From contig NZ_CP024201.1 in assembly GCF_002749615.1 (NCBI RefSeq), forward strand, positions 4,422,001 to 4,486,000: DNA of 64,000 bases. Direction: 5' to 3'. How positions within the stretch are numbered: the first letter of the stretch is position 1; every line of letters begins with the position of its first letter. The DNA is from Caulobacter mirabilis. GTDB taxonomy: Bacteria; Pseudomonadota; Alphaproteobacteria; Caulobacterales; Caulobacteraceae. A program made the position numbers and the translations under genes. The notes below the pieces were generated by a model. It was not told the origin of the DNA. It did no database searches and saw only the letters and a list, made by a program, of their open reading frames with translations. Shown piece after piece: positions 35,423 through 43,985 of this stretch.

Positions 35423-37107
35423 GCTACGACTTCACCCTTGGCGGCCATCACCCGCGGCTGCCGCACGGCCACGGCGAAGGACAGCAGGATCGCCGCGACG
35501 CCGATCAGCGCCGAATAGAAGAAGAAGGTCATGTAGCCCGCGCCCAGGGCCTGGGCGCTGACGCCGAGCTTGGCCCCGGCGGCGCCGAAACTCTCCGGCG
35601 GCAGGCGGTCGAACAGCCCCTTGAACACCGCCGGCGGACCGCCCGCCTCGGCCATCTTGGCGGAGGCCTCGACCAGCCGCCCGGACTGTGACGCGATCAG
35701 CTTGCCGGGCAAGGCGTACAGCGACGAGAAAAGCGCATACTGGGTCGCCGTGAAGCCCGTCGTGGTCAGGCTCGACATGTAGGCGATCAGCGCCGTGCCG
35801 GCGACGCCGCCGGCCACGTTGTCGATGCCGATGGCCACGAACAGCGCCGGCACGTCATGCCCCGACATCGCCAGCCAGCCGAACGCCAGGTTGCTCAGCG
35901 GCTGGGCGAAGGCGCCCAGGATCAGCGCCTTCATCAGTCCGAACCGGGTGACGATCAGCCCGCCCAGGAACACCCCGACGATCGAGGCCGCGACCCCGAA
36001 CACCTTGCGCACCTCGGCGATCTCGGTGAGCGAGAAGCCCAGGTCCCGGTAGAAGGGGTTCATGATGTTCAGGACGAAGTCCGACACCCGGTAGAGGCAG
36101 ATGGTCGCCAGGATCAGCCCGGCCACGCCGGAGAAACGGCGGGTGAACTCGACCAGCGGCTCGCCCAGGGCGGTCGACATGTAGACGCCGGGCTTGGTCT
36201 TCACGCCGGGGATCGGCCAGGCGGCCAGGATCACCACGACCAGGCCGGCGGCGACGCCCGCCAGCTGCAGCCAGACGCCGTTGGGCTTGGCCTTCCAGGC
36301 CTCCGCGAGGGCTTCGCCGCCCACGACCTTGGACAGCAGTTCCGCATCGCCCGCCAGGCCCGAGCCGAGCAGCAGCGCGCCCAGCAGCATGATCCCCAGC
36401 CGCACGACCCATTCCAGGATCTGCAGCGCCTGAGGCTGGTTCACGCCCTCTGTGTGGATCGGCCGGACGGCGTGTTCCTTCTCGCGCGGCGCGCAGAGGG
36501 TGGCGGTCACGCCCACCAGCATCGCCACGGCCATGGCGGCGTAGGAGATGTTCCAGCCGAAATGTTCGGCCAGCAGCAGCGGCCCGGCGCCAGCCAGGAC
36601 CATGGCGCCGCGATAGCCCCACTGCACCGCCACGACGAGCGGCCCCTGCCCCTCGGCGTCCGTCACTTCGATCCGCCAGGCGTCGATGACGATGTCCTGC
36701 GAGGCGGTGGCGAAGCCGACCGCCACGGCGACGGCCGCCATCAGCCCCAGGTTGGCCGCCGGATTGATCCCCGAGATCAGCCACAGGCCGACCATGATCG
36801 CCGCCTGGCAGACCAGCATCCAGGCGCGGCGATGGCCGAGCAGGCCGTGCAGCACCGGCACCCGCGTCCGGTCGATCAGCGGCGCCCACAGGAACTTGAA
36901 CGAGAAGGATAGCGTCGCCAGGCTGAAGAAGCCGATCACCGCCAGCGACAAGCCGGCGTCGCGCAGCCACAGCGACAGGGTGTCGAAGATCAGCATGTAG
37001 GGCAGGCCGGAGCTGAACCCGAGCCCGAGCATCACCAGGCTGCGGCGCTCGCCGAACATGGCCAGGGACTGCAGCAGAGTCGGCTTCGCCCCGGATTCCG
37101 TGCTCAT
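35419..37107 (-). CDS. AmpG-like MFS transporter (muropeptide permease family)
   Basis: A 562-aa protein with about 14 membrane segments. FSSGLPYMLIFDTLSLWLRDAGLSLAVIGFFSL, KFLWAPLIDR and QDIVIDAWRIEV are AmpG signatures. Two extra segments (about 230-310) follow a central cytoplasmic loop, making it longer than the roughly 490-aa E. coli AmpG. It probably imports anhydromuropeptides for cell-wall recycling. No ampD, nagZ or ampR is present nearby. Confidence 0.85.
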   Translation of the reverse strand: MSTESGAKPTLLQSLAMFGERRSLVMLGLGFSSGLPYMLIFDTLSLWLRDAGLSLAVIGFFSLATLSFSFKFLWAPLIDRTRVPVLHGLLGHRRAWMLVCQAAIMVGLWLISGINPAANLGLMAAVAVAVGFATASQDIVIDAWRIEVTDAEGQGPLVVAVQWGYRGAMVLAGAGPLLLAEHFGWNISYAAMAVAMLVGVTATLCAPREKEHAVRPIHTEGVNQPQALQILEWVVRLGIMLLGALLLGSGLAGDAELLSKVVGGEALAEAWKAKPNGVWLQLAGVAAGLVVVILAAWPIPGVKTKPGVYMSTALGEPLVEFTRRFSGVAGLILATICLYRVSDFVLNIMNPFYRDLGFSLTEIAEVRKVFGVAASIVGVFLGGLIVTRFGLMKALILGAFAQPLSNLAFGWLAMSGHDVPALFVAIGIDNVAGGVAGTALIAYMSSLTTTGFTATQYALFSSLYALPGKLIASQSGRLVEASAKMAEAGGPPAVFKGLFDRLPPESFGAAGAKLGVSAQALGAGYMTFFFYSALIGVAAILLSFAVAVRQPRVMAAKGEVVA

Positions 37108-37152
37108 CGGCGTCGCTTCCCACCCTAGGAAAGGGGGCGCGGGCCCCGCAAA

Positions 37153-38661
37153 TCAGGAGGCGACCTTGGCCTCTCCGGCGGCGTCCGTCCAGCCGACCCA
37201 GCGCGTCAGGACCGCGCGCAGGGCGCTCTCGGTCAGGGGCTTCACCAGGAAGTCGTCCATCCCCGCCGCCAGGCAGGCGCGGCGGTCGTCCTCGAAGGCG
37301 TCGGCGGTCAGGGCGATGATCGGCGTCTTCACGCCCCGCGCCCGCAGGGCCAGGGCCGCGTCGACCCCGGACATGCCCGGCATCCGCACGTCCATCAGCA
37401 CCAGGTCGTAGCTGGCGGCGGCCAGGGCGGCGACGGCCTCCTCGCCGCTGGCGGCGCGGTCGACCTGGGCCCCTTCGCGCTGGAGCAGGGTGCGGGCCAG
37501 CAGGGCGTTGATCGGATTGTCCTCGGCCAGCAGCACCCGCGCGCCCGGCGCGGCGGCCGCGGCGGCGCGGTCGTCGTCCTGCGACGGGGCCGCAGCCGGC
37601 TCCGCCCCGACGGCGGCCAGCACGCGGGCGGCCAGGGAGGCCGAGCGTAGCGGCTTGATCAGATAGCCGGAGAAGCCCGCGGCCCGGGCCTTGGCGATGC
37701 GGCCGCGCTCGTCGGGCCGCAGCAGGATGATGCTCGCCCGACCCTCGGGCGCGCGCAGCGGCCGTTTCCCGGCCAGGGCGTTGTCGATCAGCAGCACGGC
37801 GTCCGTGGGGGCGGCGGCGATCAGGGCGTCCCGGTCGGCCGCCACCACCGCCCGGCCGCCCAGGCTTTCGACCTGACGCGCCGCGCCTTCGCGCAGGATC
37901 GAGTTGGGCGAGGCGATCCCGACGACCCGGCGCGCCAGAGGCCGAGCACGGACGGCCGGTCCCGCCGCCTCGAACGGCGCCTCGAACCAGAACTCCGCCC
38001 CACCGCCGGGCGCATCGGAGACCCCGACCTCGCCGCCCATCGCCTCGGCCAGGCGGCGGACGATGGCCAGTCCCAGTCCGGCGCCGCCGAGCGCGGCCGC
38101 GCCATGGGCCGGATCCGCATGGACGAACGGCTCGAAGATCCGCGCCCGGGCCGCCGCCGGGACGCCCGGCCCCGTGTCGCGCACCGTCAGGCGCATGCGC
38201 CGACGCGGCGCCGCCTCGGCGCTCAGCAGCACGCCGCCGGTCTCCGTGAACTTCACCGCGTTGCCCGCGAAGTTGAGCAGGATCTGCCGCAGCCGACCCT
38301 CGTCGGCCAGAACCGGCGGCAAGCCGGGCGCGACCGCCCAGGCGATCTCGACGCCCTTCTCCTGGGTGCGGGTGCTCATCAGCTCCGCCGCCTGGCGCAG
38401 CAGGTCGGCGGCCTCGACCGGCGCCGGATGCAGTTCGATCCGCCCCTCGCCCAGGCGCGCCAGGTCGAGCACGTCGTTGACCAGGGACAGCAGGTGGTCG
38501 CCGCTCTCGCGCAGGGCCGCGACATAGGCCTTCTGCTCGGCGGTCAGACGCGTGCCTTCCAGCAGGCGCGCCATGCCGAGCACCCCGTTCAGGGGCGTGC
38601 GGAACTCGTGGCTCAGCGTGGCCAGTTGCTCGGGCGTGATGGCGCGGGCTTTCTCGGGCAT
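37153..38661 (-). CDS. Soluble hybrid sensor histidine kinase with degenerate and intact receiver domains
   Basis: A 502-aa protein without membrane segments or an input domain. The H-box LSHEFRTPLNGVLGM begins only 16 residues from the start, followed by the ATPase domain with N box NFAGNAVKFTE, G1 DTGPGVP and G2 GGAGLGLAIV. Residues about 245-350 form a receiver-like domain lacking the acidic pair but retaining LLIDN and IKPL. The C-terminal receiver (about 375-490) is intact: LLAEDNPIN, phospho-acceptor in LVLMDVRMPGM, LTAD, VKPL. Partner unknown. Confidence 0.9.
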   Translation of the reverse strand: MPEKARAITPEQLATLSHEFRTPLNGVLGMARLLEGTRLTAEQKAYVAALRESGDHLLSLVNDVLDLARLGEGRIELHPAPVEAADLLRQAAELMSTRTQEKGVEIAWAVAPGLPPVLADEGRLRQILLNFAGNAVKFTETGGVLLSAEAAPRRRMRLTVRDTGPGVPAAARARIFEPFVHADPAHGAAALGGAGLGLAIVRRLAEAMGGEVGVSDAPGGGAEFWFEAPFEAAGPAVRARPLARRVVGIASPNSILREGAARQVESLGGRAVVAADRDALIAAAPTDAVLLIDNALAGKRPLRAPEGRASIILLRPDERGRIAKARAAGFSGYLIKPLRSASLAARVLAAVGAEPAAAPSQDDDRAAAAAAPGARVLLAEDNPINALLARTLLQREGAQVDRAASGEEAVAALAAASYDLVLMDVRMPGMSGVDAALALRARGVKTPIIALTADAFEDDRRACLAAGMDDFLVKPLTESALRAVLTRWVGWTDAAGEAKVAS

Positions 38662-38703
38662 GGGACGAGCCTACTCGGCGCGGCTTAACGCCCGCTAACC
38701 GCC

Positions 38704-38967
38704 CTAACCCCCGCTGAGGGCTCCGAAGATCAACAGTTCGTCGCCCTCGCACAGCGCGCCGGCGACATCGAAGGCCCGCTCGCGCCCAACGAAGATCCGC
38801 ATATGCGGCCGGATACGGTCCTGCTCGTCGATCACCCGGAACCGGAGGCCGGGATAGCGGCCGTCCAGGTCGCGCAGCACGGCGTCGATCGTCGCGCCGG
38901 CCGCCTCGACCCGCGACGCGCCTCCGGAATAGGCCTGCAGCTGCGACGGAAGCAGGACCTGAACCAT
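38704..38967 (-). CDS. MoaD/ThiS-like ubiquitin-fold protein ending in Gly-Gly
   Basis: An 87-aa protein with the beta-grasp pattern MVQVLLPSQLQAYSGG, ATIDAVLRDLDGRYPGLRFRVIDEQ, then a strand-turn segment and GDELLIFGALSGG. The C-terminal Gly-Gly is the group that is adenylated and thiocarboxylated in MoaD and ThiS. Its start codon overlaps the stop of the BNR-repeat gene (TGATG), so the two are translated as a pair. No molybdopterin or thiamine genes lie nearby, so a dedicated role is inferred. Confidence 0.85.
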   Translation of the reverse strand: MVQVLLPSQLQAYSGGASRVEAAGATIDAVLRDLDGRYPGLRFRVIDEQDRIRPHMRIFVGRERAFDVAGALCEGDELLIFGALSGG

Positions 38968-40091
38968 CAGAGCGGGGTCGCCACGACCGAGTAGATCTCC
39001 GGCAGGTGGCGGGCGATCGGCCGCCAGGCCTCGCCCTCGGCGTCGCTCATCCAGACCTCCCCGCCGGTGGTGCCGAGGTAGAGACCCAGCGGCGCCTGCG
39101 CATCGGCGCAGAAGGCCTGACGCTTCACCGTGAACCAGCCCTGTTCCCGCGGGAAGCCGCCGTCCTGGCGCTCCCACGAGGCGCCGGCGTCGCGGGTGCG
39201 ATAGACGGCGGGCCGCCCGCCGGGGCTGACCCGCGGCCAGACGTCCGTGCCGTCCATCGGAAACACCCAGGCGGTGTCCGGGTCGCGCGGATGCGGCACG
39301 ATGGTGAAGCCGATGTCGCCGATCTCCTCCGGCATGGCCTTGCCGATCCGGACCCATTCGTCCGAGGGCCGGTCCAGCCGATAAATGCCGCAGTGGTTCT
39401 GCTGGTACAGCCGGTCGGGCATGGCCGGATGGACGGCGATGTAGTGGGCGTCCTGGCCGTACTCCGGATACGGATCAGGGAAGAAGTTGGCCTCGACGTT
39501 GCGGTTCAGCGGCCGCCAGCTCGTCCCTTGGTCCAGGGTCTCGAACACGCCGCCGGTCGAGGTGGCGATGTACATGTGGGCCGCGTCGCGCGGATCGACC
39601 TGGACCTGGTTCAGCAACGCCCCGTCCGGCGTGCCGCCGTCGGCCGGACACCAGTCCCAGTACTTCGGATTGTCATTGAAGCCGGCGACGCCGTCCCAGG
39701 TCCCGCCGCCGTCGCGACTGACGAACAGGCCCGGCGGCGAGGTTCCCGCCCACCAGACGCCGGGCTCGGAGGCATGGCCGGGCTCCAGCCAGAAGGCATG
39801 GTCGACGGCCCGAGGCGTCTCGCCCTCCGCCGCCTTGGCGAAGGCCGGCGGCCGCGCGGCTTCCGTCCAGCTCGCGCCGCCGTCGGTCGAGCGGAACACG
39901 GTAGGGCCGAGGTGGCCGGTGCTGGCCGCCATCAGCAGGGTGCGGCCGTCGCGCGGGTCGAGCACCAGATGGTTGACGATACTGCCGAGAAAATGCGGCC
40001 CGTCGACCGCCCAGGCCTCGCGACGCGCGTCGCTGCGGAAGATCCACGCGCCCTTGCGCGTGCCCACCAGAAGCTGAACACCCTGGCTCAT
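38967..40091 (-). CDS. BNR/sialidase-like beta-propeller protein
   Basis: A 374-aa protein without a signal peptide. It opens LLVGTRKGAWIFRSDARREAW and contains repeated Asp-box sequences (STDGGASWTEA, SRDGGGTWDG, TLDQGTSWRP, TRDAGASWERQDGG), as in photosystem-assembly YCF48 or sialidase propellers. Enzymatic function is not evident. It is coupled to the MoaD-like gene by a TGATG overlap; this pairing suggests that the propeller and the sulfur-carrier-like protein work together. Confidence 0.85.
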   Translation of the reverse strand: MSQGVQLLVGTRKGAWIFRSDARREAWAVDGPHFLGSIVNHLVLDPRDGRTLLMAASTGHLGPTVFRSTDGGASWTEAARPPAFAKAAEGETPRAVDHAFWLEPGHASEPGVWWAGTSPPGLFVSRDGGGTWDGVAGFNDNPKYWDWCPADGGTPDGALLNQVQVDPRDAAHMYIATSTGGVFETLDQGTSWRPLNRNVEANFFPDPYPEYGQDAHYIAVHPAMPDRLYQQNHCGIYRLDRPSDEWVRIGKAMPEEIGDIGFTIVPHPRDPDTAWVFPMDGTDVWPRVSPGGRPAVYRTRDAGASWERQDGGFPREQGWFTVKRQAFCADAQAPLGLYLGTTGGEVWMSDAEGEAWRPIARHLPEIYSVVATPL

Positions 40092-40158
40092 GCTGACCTC
40101 CAGCCGAATATCGGGCTCGGCGGGAGCCTACACCCGTCCACGGCCGACGCGGAGTCGT

Positions 40159-40416
40159 TCAGTGCGCTCCGGCCAACGCCCAGCGGTGGGAGCCGGCGCC
40201 GAACGGCAGCCGGAACAGGTCGCGGCCGCTGCCGTCGCAGTGGCGTTCGAACAGCTGGACGATGTCGATGTCCGCGGGCCGGGGATCGCCGCGACGATCG
40301 CGCGAGAGGGCGACCCGCTCCACGATCAGCGACCGATGCGCCGCCCCACCGTAGGCCTTCAACGCCTCGACGATGTCGCCGAGGAACTCCTCAGTGCCGC
40401 TTCTGCGACGCGCCAT
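40159..40416 (-). CDS. Small hypothetical protein
   Basis: An 85-aa protein starting at ATG 40416 after GAGGG. It begins MARRRSGTEEFLGDIVEALKAYGGAAHRSLIVERVAL, which looks like a winged-helix or helical core, and ends LFRLPFGAGSHRWALAGAH. No family recognised. It is a lone gene between the BNR and ABC-F units. Confidence 0.55.
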   Translation of the reverse strand: MARRRSGTEEFLGDIVEALKAYGGAAHRSLIVERVALSRDRRGDPRPADIDIVQLFERHCDGSGRDLFRLPFGAGSHRWALAGAH

Positions 40417-40501
40417 GACCACCCTCATGACCTGAACCTGGGATCAGGAAATCAGCGCGTGGTTGAGCAATCGTGAAGAATCGCCCGGCGCGCCTTCAAC
40501 A

Positions 40502-40533
40502 CCGGTCGCCCCGGCCTTCGCCGGGGCGACCGG
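40502..40533. terminator. UUCG-capped hairpin after the ABC-F gene
   Basis: CCGGTCGCCCCGGC (40502-40515) and GCCGGGGCGACCGG (40520-40533) form a perfect 14-bp stem with a CTTC loop, so a C(UUCG)G tetraloop is formed. It lies 20 bp past the ABC-F stop (minus strand). No U-tract, so either a terminator or a member of the GC-rich extragenic repeats; its core resembles the arms at 42220-42315. Confidence 0.6.
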
Positions 40534-40552
40534 ATGAGGTGGAGCTGGCCCC

Positions 40553-42103
40553 TCAGCCGATCTGGGCGTCGAAGAAGGCGTCGGGGTCGTCGACCTCGAC
40601 CAGCCGGCCGCGGCGAATCTCCAGGAAGCGGGTCGCCGCCGTCCGGGTGAAGTAGCGGTCGTGCGACACGAACAGGCAGGACACGTCCGACTCCTCGAGC
40701 TGCGCCTCGAGCGCCTCCTGGCCCTCGATGTCGAGATGGTTGGTCGGCTCGTCGAGCAGATAGAGGTTCGGCCGCTCCAGTTTCATGCGCAGGAACATCA
40801 GCCGCGACCGCTCGCCGTAGCTGAGCAGGCCGATCGGCTGCTGGACGCGGATGTAGGAGAAGCCGGCCTGGGCCAGCAGGCGCGCGGCGTCCTTGTCGGT
40901 CGCCTCCGGCGCGGCCGCGACGTAGTCCAGCAGGCTCCGCTTCAGGGGCAGGTCCCGCATGGACTGGTCGAACACCGCCAGCCGCGTCGCCGGGTTGAAC
41001 CGGATCGCCGCCTGGCCGTCGTAGTGCGCCAGCGCCGGGTCGAAGGCCGCGGCCAGGGCGGCGAGCAGGGTCGACTTGCCGGCGCCGTTGACGCCCAGCA
41101 GCGCGATCCGGTCGCCCGCTGACAGAGTCAGGCGATCGATCGTCAGCAGCGTCCGGCCGGCGTCGGGCGTGGTCACGGTCAGGCCCTGGACCCGCAGCGC
41201 GACCTTGGCGTCGATCTCGGCGTCCGACAGTTCCAGGCGCCGCTCGCGCGCCACATAGGTTTCGGTGCGATCGCCCTCGATCCGGGCGATGCGGGTCTCG
41301 ATCGCCGCCTTGCGCTTGTTGAGGTCCGGGTTCTTCACCGCCCAGACCTTGTAGCGGGCCGCGGCGGCCTCCAGGCGACGGATCTCCTTCTCCTCCAGCC
41401 TGCGCTGAGAGGCGGCGACCGCATCGCGGCGCAGCAGCTCCTCGCGGGCGACCGTGAAGGGCGTACGGAAGGCGTGGACGCCGTCGCGGCGCAGGAACAG
41501 CGTCCGGTCGGTGACCCGGTTCAGGAACTCGCGATCGTGCGAGACGATCAGCATCGGGATGTCGAACTCGACCATCAGCCAGCGCTCGAGCGTGGCGATG
41601 TTGCCCAGGTCCAGGTGGTTGGTCGGCTCGTCGAGCAGCAGGATGTCGGGCTCTTCCAGGCGAGCCGCGCCGGCGATCAGCATCAGCCGTTGCCAGCCGC
41701 CCGACAAAGCGCCGAAGCGCTGCTCGGCCATCTCGGGCGGCAGGGCCAGTTCGTCCAGCAACACGTCGATGCGCCAGTCGTCGTCCCCCGCGCCGATCTT
41801 TTCCAGGGACCGGCGAAGCGCCTCGCGGACCGTCAGGTCGGCGAACGCCGGCGGCGTGTCCTGGGGCAGGACGCCGACCCGCAGGCCGCGCGACCGGACG
41901 ACCTGGCCGCTGTCGAGTTCCAGTTCGCCGGTCAGGCAGCGCAGCAGCGTCGACTTGCCGGCGCCGTTCTCGCCGACCAGGGCGGTGCGGTCGCCGTCGA
42001 GCAGGAAGGACAGGCTCTCGAACACGGGCGTCGACCCGTGGTGAAAACTCGCTTGCTCCATGCCCAGCACGGCCTGTCGGGACGCCATGGCCTCGCTACT
42101 CAC
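40553..42103 (-). CDS. ABC-F family ATPase (ribosome-associated type)
   Basis: A 516-aa protein with two fused ABC domains. Walker A motifs are GENGAGKST and GVNGAGKST; both Walker B regions read LLDEPTNHLD. The linker between them (about 220-310) is basic. The first signature is LSGGWQR, the second LSYGERSR, so the second has Tyr for the first Gly. ABC-F proteins act on the ribosome E site. The start is uncertain between GTG 42103 and ATG 42088; GGAAG favours the GTG. Confidence 0.88.
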   Translation of the reverse strand: MSSEAMASRQAVLGMEQASFHHGSTPVFESLSFLLDGDRTALVGENGAGKSTLLRCLTGELELDSGQVVRSRGLRVGVLPQDTPPAFADLTVREALRRSLEKIGAGDDDWRIDVLLDELALPPEMAEQRFGALSGGWQRLMLIAGAARLEEPDILLLDEPTNHLDLGNIATLERWLMVEFDIPMLIVSHDREFLNRVTDRTLFLRRDGVHAFRTPFTVAREELLRRDAVAASQRRLEEKEIRRLEAAAARYKVWAVKNPDLNKRKAAIETRIARIEGDRTETYVARERRLELSDAEIDAKVALRVQGLTVTTPDAGRTLLTIDRLTLSAGDRIALLGVNGAGKSTLLAALAAAFDPALAHYDGQAAIRFNPATRLAVFDQSMRDLPLKRSLLDYVAAAPEATDKDAARLLAQAGFSYIRVQQPIGLLSYGERSRLMFLRMKLERPNLYLLDEPTNHLDIEGQEALEAQLEESDVSCLFVSHDRYFTRTAATRFLEIRRGRLVEVDDPDAFFDAQIG

Positions 42104-42219
42104 GCTCTTCCGGCCCAAGCGGCCCCGCTGGGAAGTAGTGCGACGCCGCGGCTCGCTCAACCGTTCGAACGGGAACGCGATAGGTTTTCCGGACATTCAT
42201 CCCGGCCCCTCTGCCCGTG

Positions 42220-42315
42220 TGTCCCGGCGAAGGCCGGGCCCCCGTCGCGGGCGTCGTCCCAGCGGATCGGTCCGAATGCTCAGGCCGGATCTGGGTCCCG
42301 GCCTTCGCCGGGACA
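42220..42315. repeat. Inverted extragenic repeat, family R3
   Basis: TGTCCCGGCGAAGGCCGGG (42220-42238) and its exact reverse complement (42297-42315) flank a 58-bp spacer. Each arm is also a small hairpin (CCCGGC-GAAG-GCCGGG). It occupies the gap between comM's stop and the ABC-F start. Confidence 0.75.
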
Positions 42316-42335
42316 TACGGTGATAGAGGGAGCCC

Positions 42336-43859
42336 CTACCCCGCCATCTCCGCCGCCGCGGCGACCCGGCGATAGATCAGCGCCTCCGCCACATGGATGC
42401 GCTTGACCCTGTCGGCGCCGTCCAGGTCGGCGATGGTCCGGGCCAGTCGCAGCGCCCGGGTCCAGCCCCGCGCGGTCAGGCCGCCGGCCTCGGCCGCACG
42501 GGTCAGCAGGTCGCGCGCCGCGGCGTCCAGACCGGCGATCCGCTCGAGGAAGTCCCCCTCGGCGCGGGCGTTCAGCACGGCCCCGTCCAGCCGCTCCGCC
42601 CGCTCGACCTGCAGCGCGCGAGCGGCCGCCACCCGGGCGGCCACCTCGGCCGTCCCCTCCGACGGCGGCGGCAGGGACAGGTCGGCGGCGCTGACCGGCG
42701 GGACGTCGATCTGCAGGTCGATCCGGTCCAGCAGCGGCCCCGAGACCCGCCCCTGGTAGTCGCGCTGGCACCTCGGCGCCTTGCCGCACCAACCCTTGCC
42801 GGCGCCGCCGTGACCGCAGCGGCAGGGGTTCTGCGCGGCCGCCAGCTGGACGCGCGCGGGGTAGCGGATGTGGGCGTTGGCGCGGGCGACCATCACCTCG
42901 CCCGTCTCCAGCGGCGCGCGCAGGCTGTCCAGCGCCTGGGGACTGAACTCCGGCAGCTCGTCGAGAAACAGGACGCCGTTGTGGGCCAGCGAGACCTCGC
43001 CCGGCTTGGCCTTCAGACCCCCGCCGGTCAGGGCGGCCATGCTGGCGGAGTGGTGCGGAGCACGAAAGGGCCGCGCCCGCGTCAGCTCGCCCCGCGCGAT
43101 CAGTCCGGCCACGGAATGGATCATCGACGTCTCCAGCAACTCCGCCGCCGACAGGGGCGGCAGGATGCCGGGCAGGCGCTGAGCCAGCATCGACTTGCCT
43201 GAGCCGGGCGGGCCCGAGAACAGCAGGTTGTGGCCGCCGGCCGCGGCGATCTCCAGCGCCCGCTTGGCCTGTTCCTGACCCTTCACCTCGCGCAGGTCGG
43301 GAACCCGGCCGCCGTCGACCATCGGCCCCGGCTTCGGCTCGGATAGCAGCTGGCTGCCCCGCAGATGGTTGATCAGCCCGATCAGCGACCGCGGCGCCAA
43401 CACCCGCGTCCCGCCGGCCCAGGCCGCCTCCGGCCCGGACGGTTCGGGGCAGATCAGGCCCATGTCCATCGCCCCGGCCGCCACCGCCGCCGGCAGCACC
43501 CCGGCGACCGGCGCGATCGTGCCGTCCAGCGACAGTTCCCCGACCGCGGCCCACCCTTCCAGCGCGTCGGGCGGGACGACGCCCATCGCCCCCATGATCG
43601 CCAGGGCGATCGGCAGATCGTAGTGGCTGCCCTCCTTGGGCAGATCGGCGGGGGCCAGGTTGACCACGATCCGCTTGGCCGGAACCGAAAGCCCCAAGCC
43701 CGTGAAGGCCCCCCGCACCCGCTCGCGGCTTTCCGCCACGGCCTTGTCGCCGAGCCCGACGACGACGATGGCGCTCTCGCCGCCGGTCAGCTGGACCTCG
43801 ACGTCGACCCGCCGCGCCTCGACGCCCTGAAACGCCACCGTCACAACGCGCGCGACCAT
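42336..43859 (-). CDS. comM: YifB/ComM family Mg-chelatase-like AAA ATPase
   Basis: A 507-aa protein: N-terminal Lon-protease-like ChlI domain (about 1-180; GVEARRVDVEVQLTGG, LSLDGTIAPVAGVLPA), then a Mg-chelatase ATPase with Walker A FSGPPGSGKSM, Walker B VLFLDELPEF and the family C-terminal four-Cys region CRCGHGGAGKGWCGKAPRC. ComM is a branch-migration helicase in natural transformation in other proteobacteria. GGGAGGGGGC precedes ATG 43859. The upstream gap carries a perfect DnaA box. Confidence 0.92.
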   Translation of the reverse strand: MVARVVTVAFQGVEARRVDVEVQLTGGESAIVVVGLGDKAVAESRERVRGAFTGLGLSVPAKRIVVNLAPADLPKEGSHYDLPIALAIMGAMGVVPPDALEGWAAVGELSLDGTIAPVAGVLPAAVAAGAMDMGLICPEPSGPEAAWAGGTRVLAPRSLIGLINHLRGSQLLSEPKPGPMVDGGRVPDLREVKGQEQAKRALEIAAAGGHNLLFSGPPGSGKSMLAQRLPGILPPLSAAELLETSMIHSVAGLIARGELTRARPFRAPHHSASMAALTGGGLKAKPGEVSLAHNGVLFLDELPEFSPQALDSLRAPLETGEVMVARANAHIRYPARVQLAAAQNPCRCGHGGAGKGWCGKAPRCQRDYQGRVSGPLLDRIDLQIDVPPVSAADLSLPPPSEGTAEVAARVAAARALQVERAERLDGAVLNARAEGDFLERIAGLDAAARDLLTRAAEAGGLTARGWTRALRLARTIADLDGADRVKRIHVAEALIYRRVAAAAEMAG

Positions 43860-43985
43860 GCCCCCTCCCGGTTAAGCGCTCCGTGGACTTATCCACAGAT
43901 GCAACCATACCGGGCAGCATGGATCAAGAACGAAAAGAGAACTAAATGGGAAATTGAAACTTATCAGTCAGCTAACTGACACAAT
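43860..43985. promoter_or_regulatory. AT-rich gap with a consensus DnaA box upstream of comM
   Basis: TTATCCACA (43889-43897), the E. coli consensus DnaA box, lies 30 bp before the comM start on the plus strand. Further up, 43930-43985 is unusually AT-rich for this genome (GAACGAAAAGAGAACTAAAT) and contains GTCAG-CTAA-CTGAC, a weak hairpin beyond the gshB stop. TTGATC at about 43926-43921 is a minus-strand -35 candidate for comM. Confidence 0.5.

Noticed and set aside
38662..38703. CtrA-like TTAA sites before the hybrid kinase gene
   Set aside because: Only a half match (GTTA-N7-TTAA); spacing and sequence do not meet the TTAA-N7-TTAA consensus.
42336..43985. Replication origin near the DnaA box
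   Set aside because: A single box, no dnaA/hemE/parAB neighbours and no box cluster.
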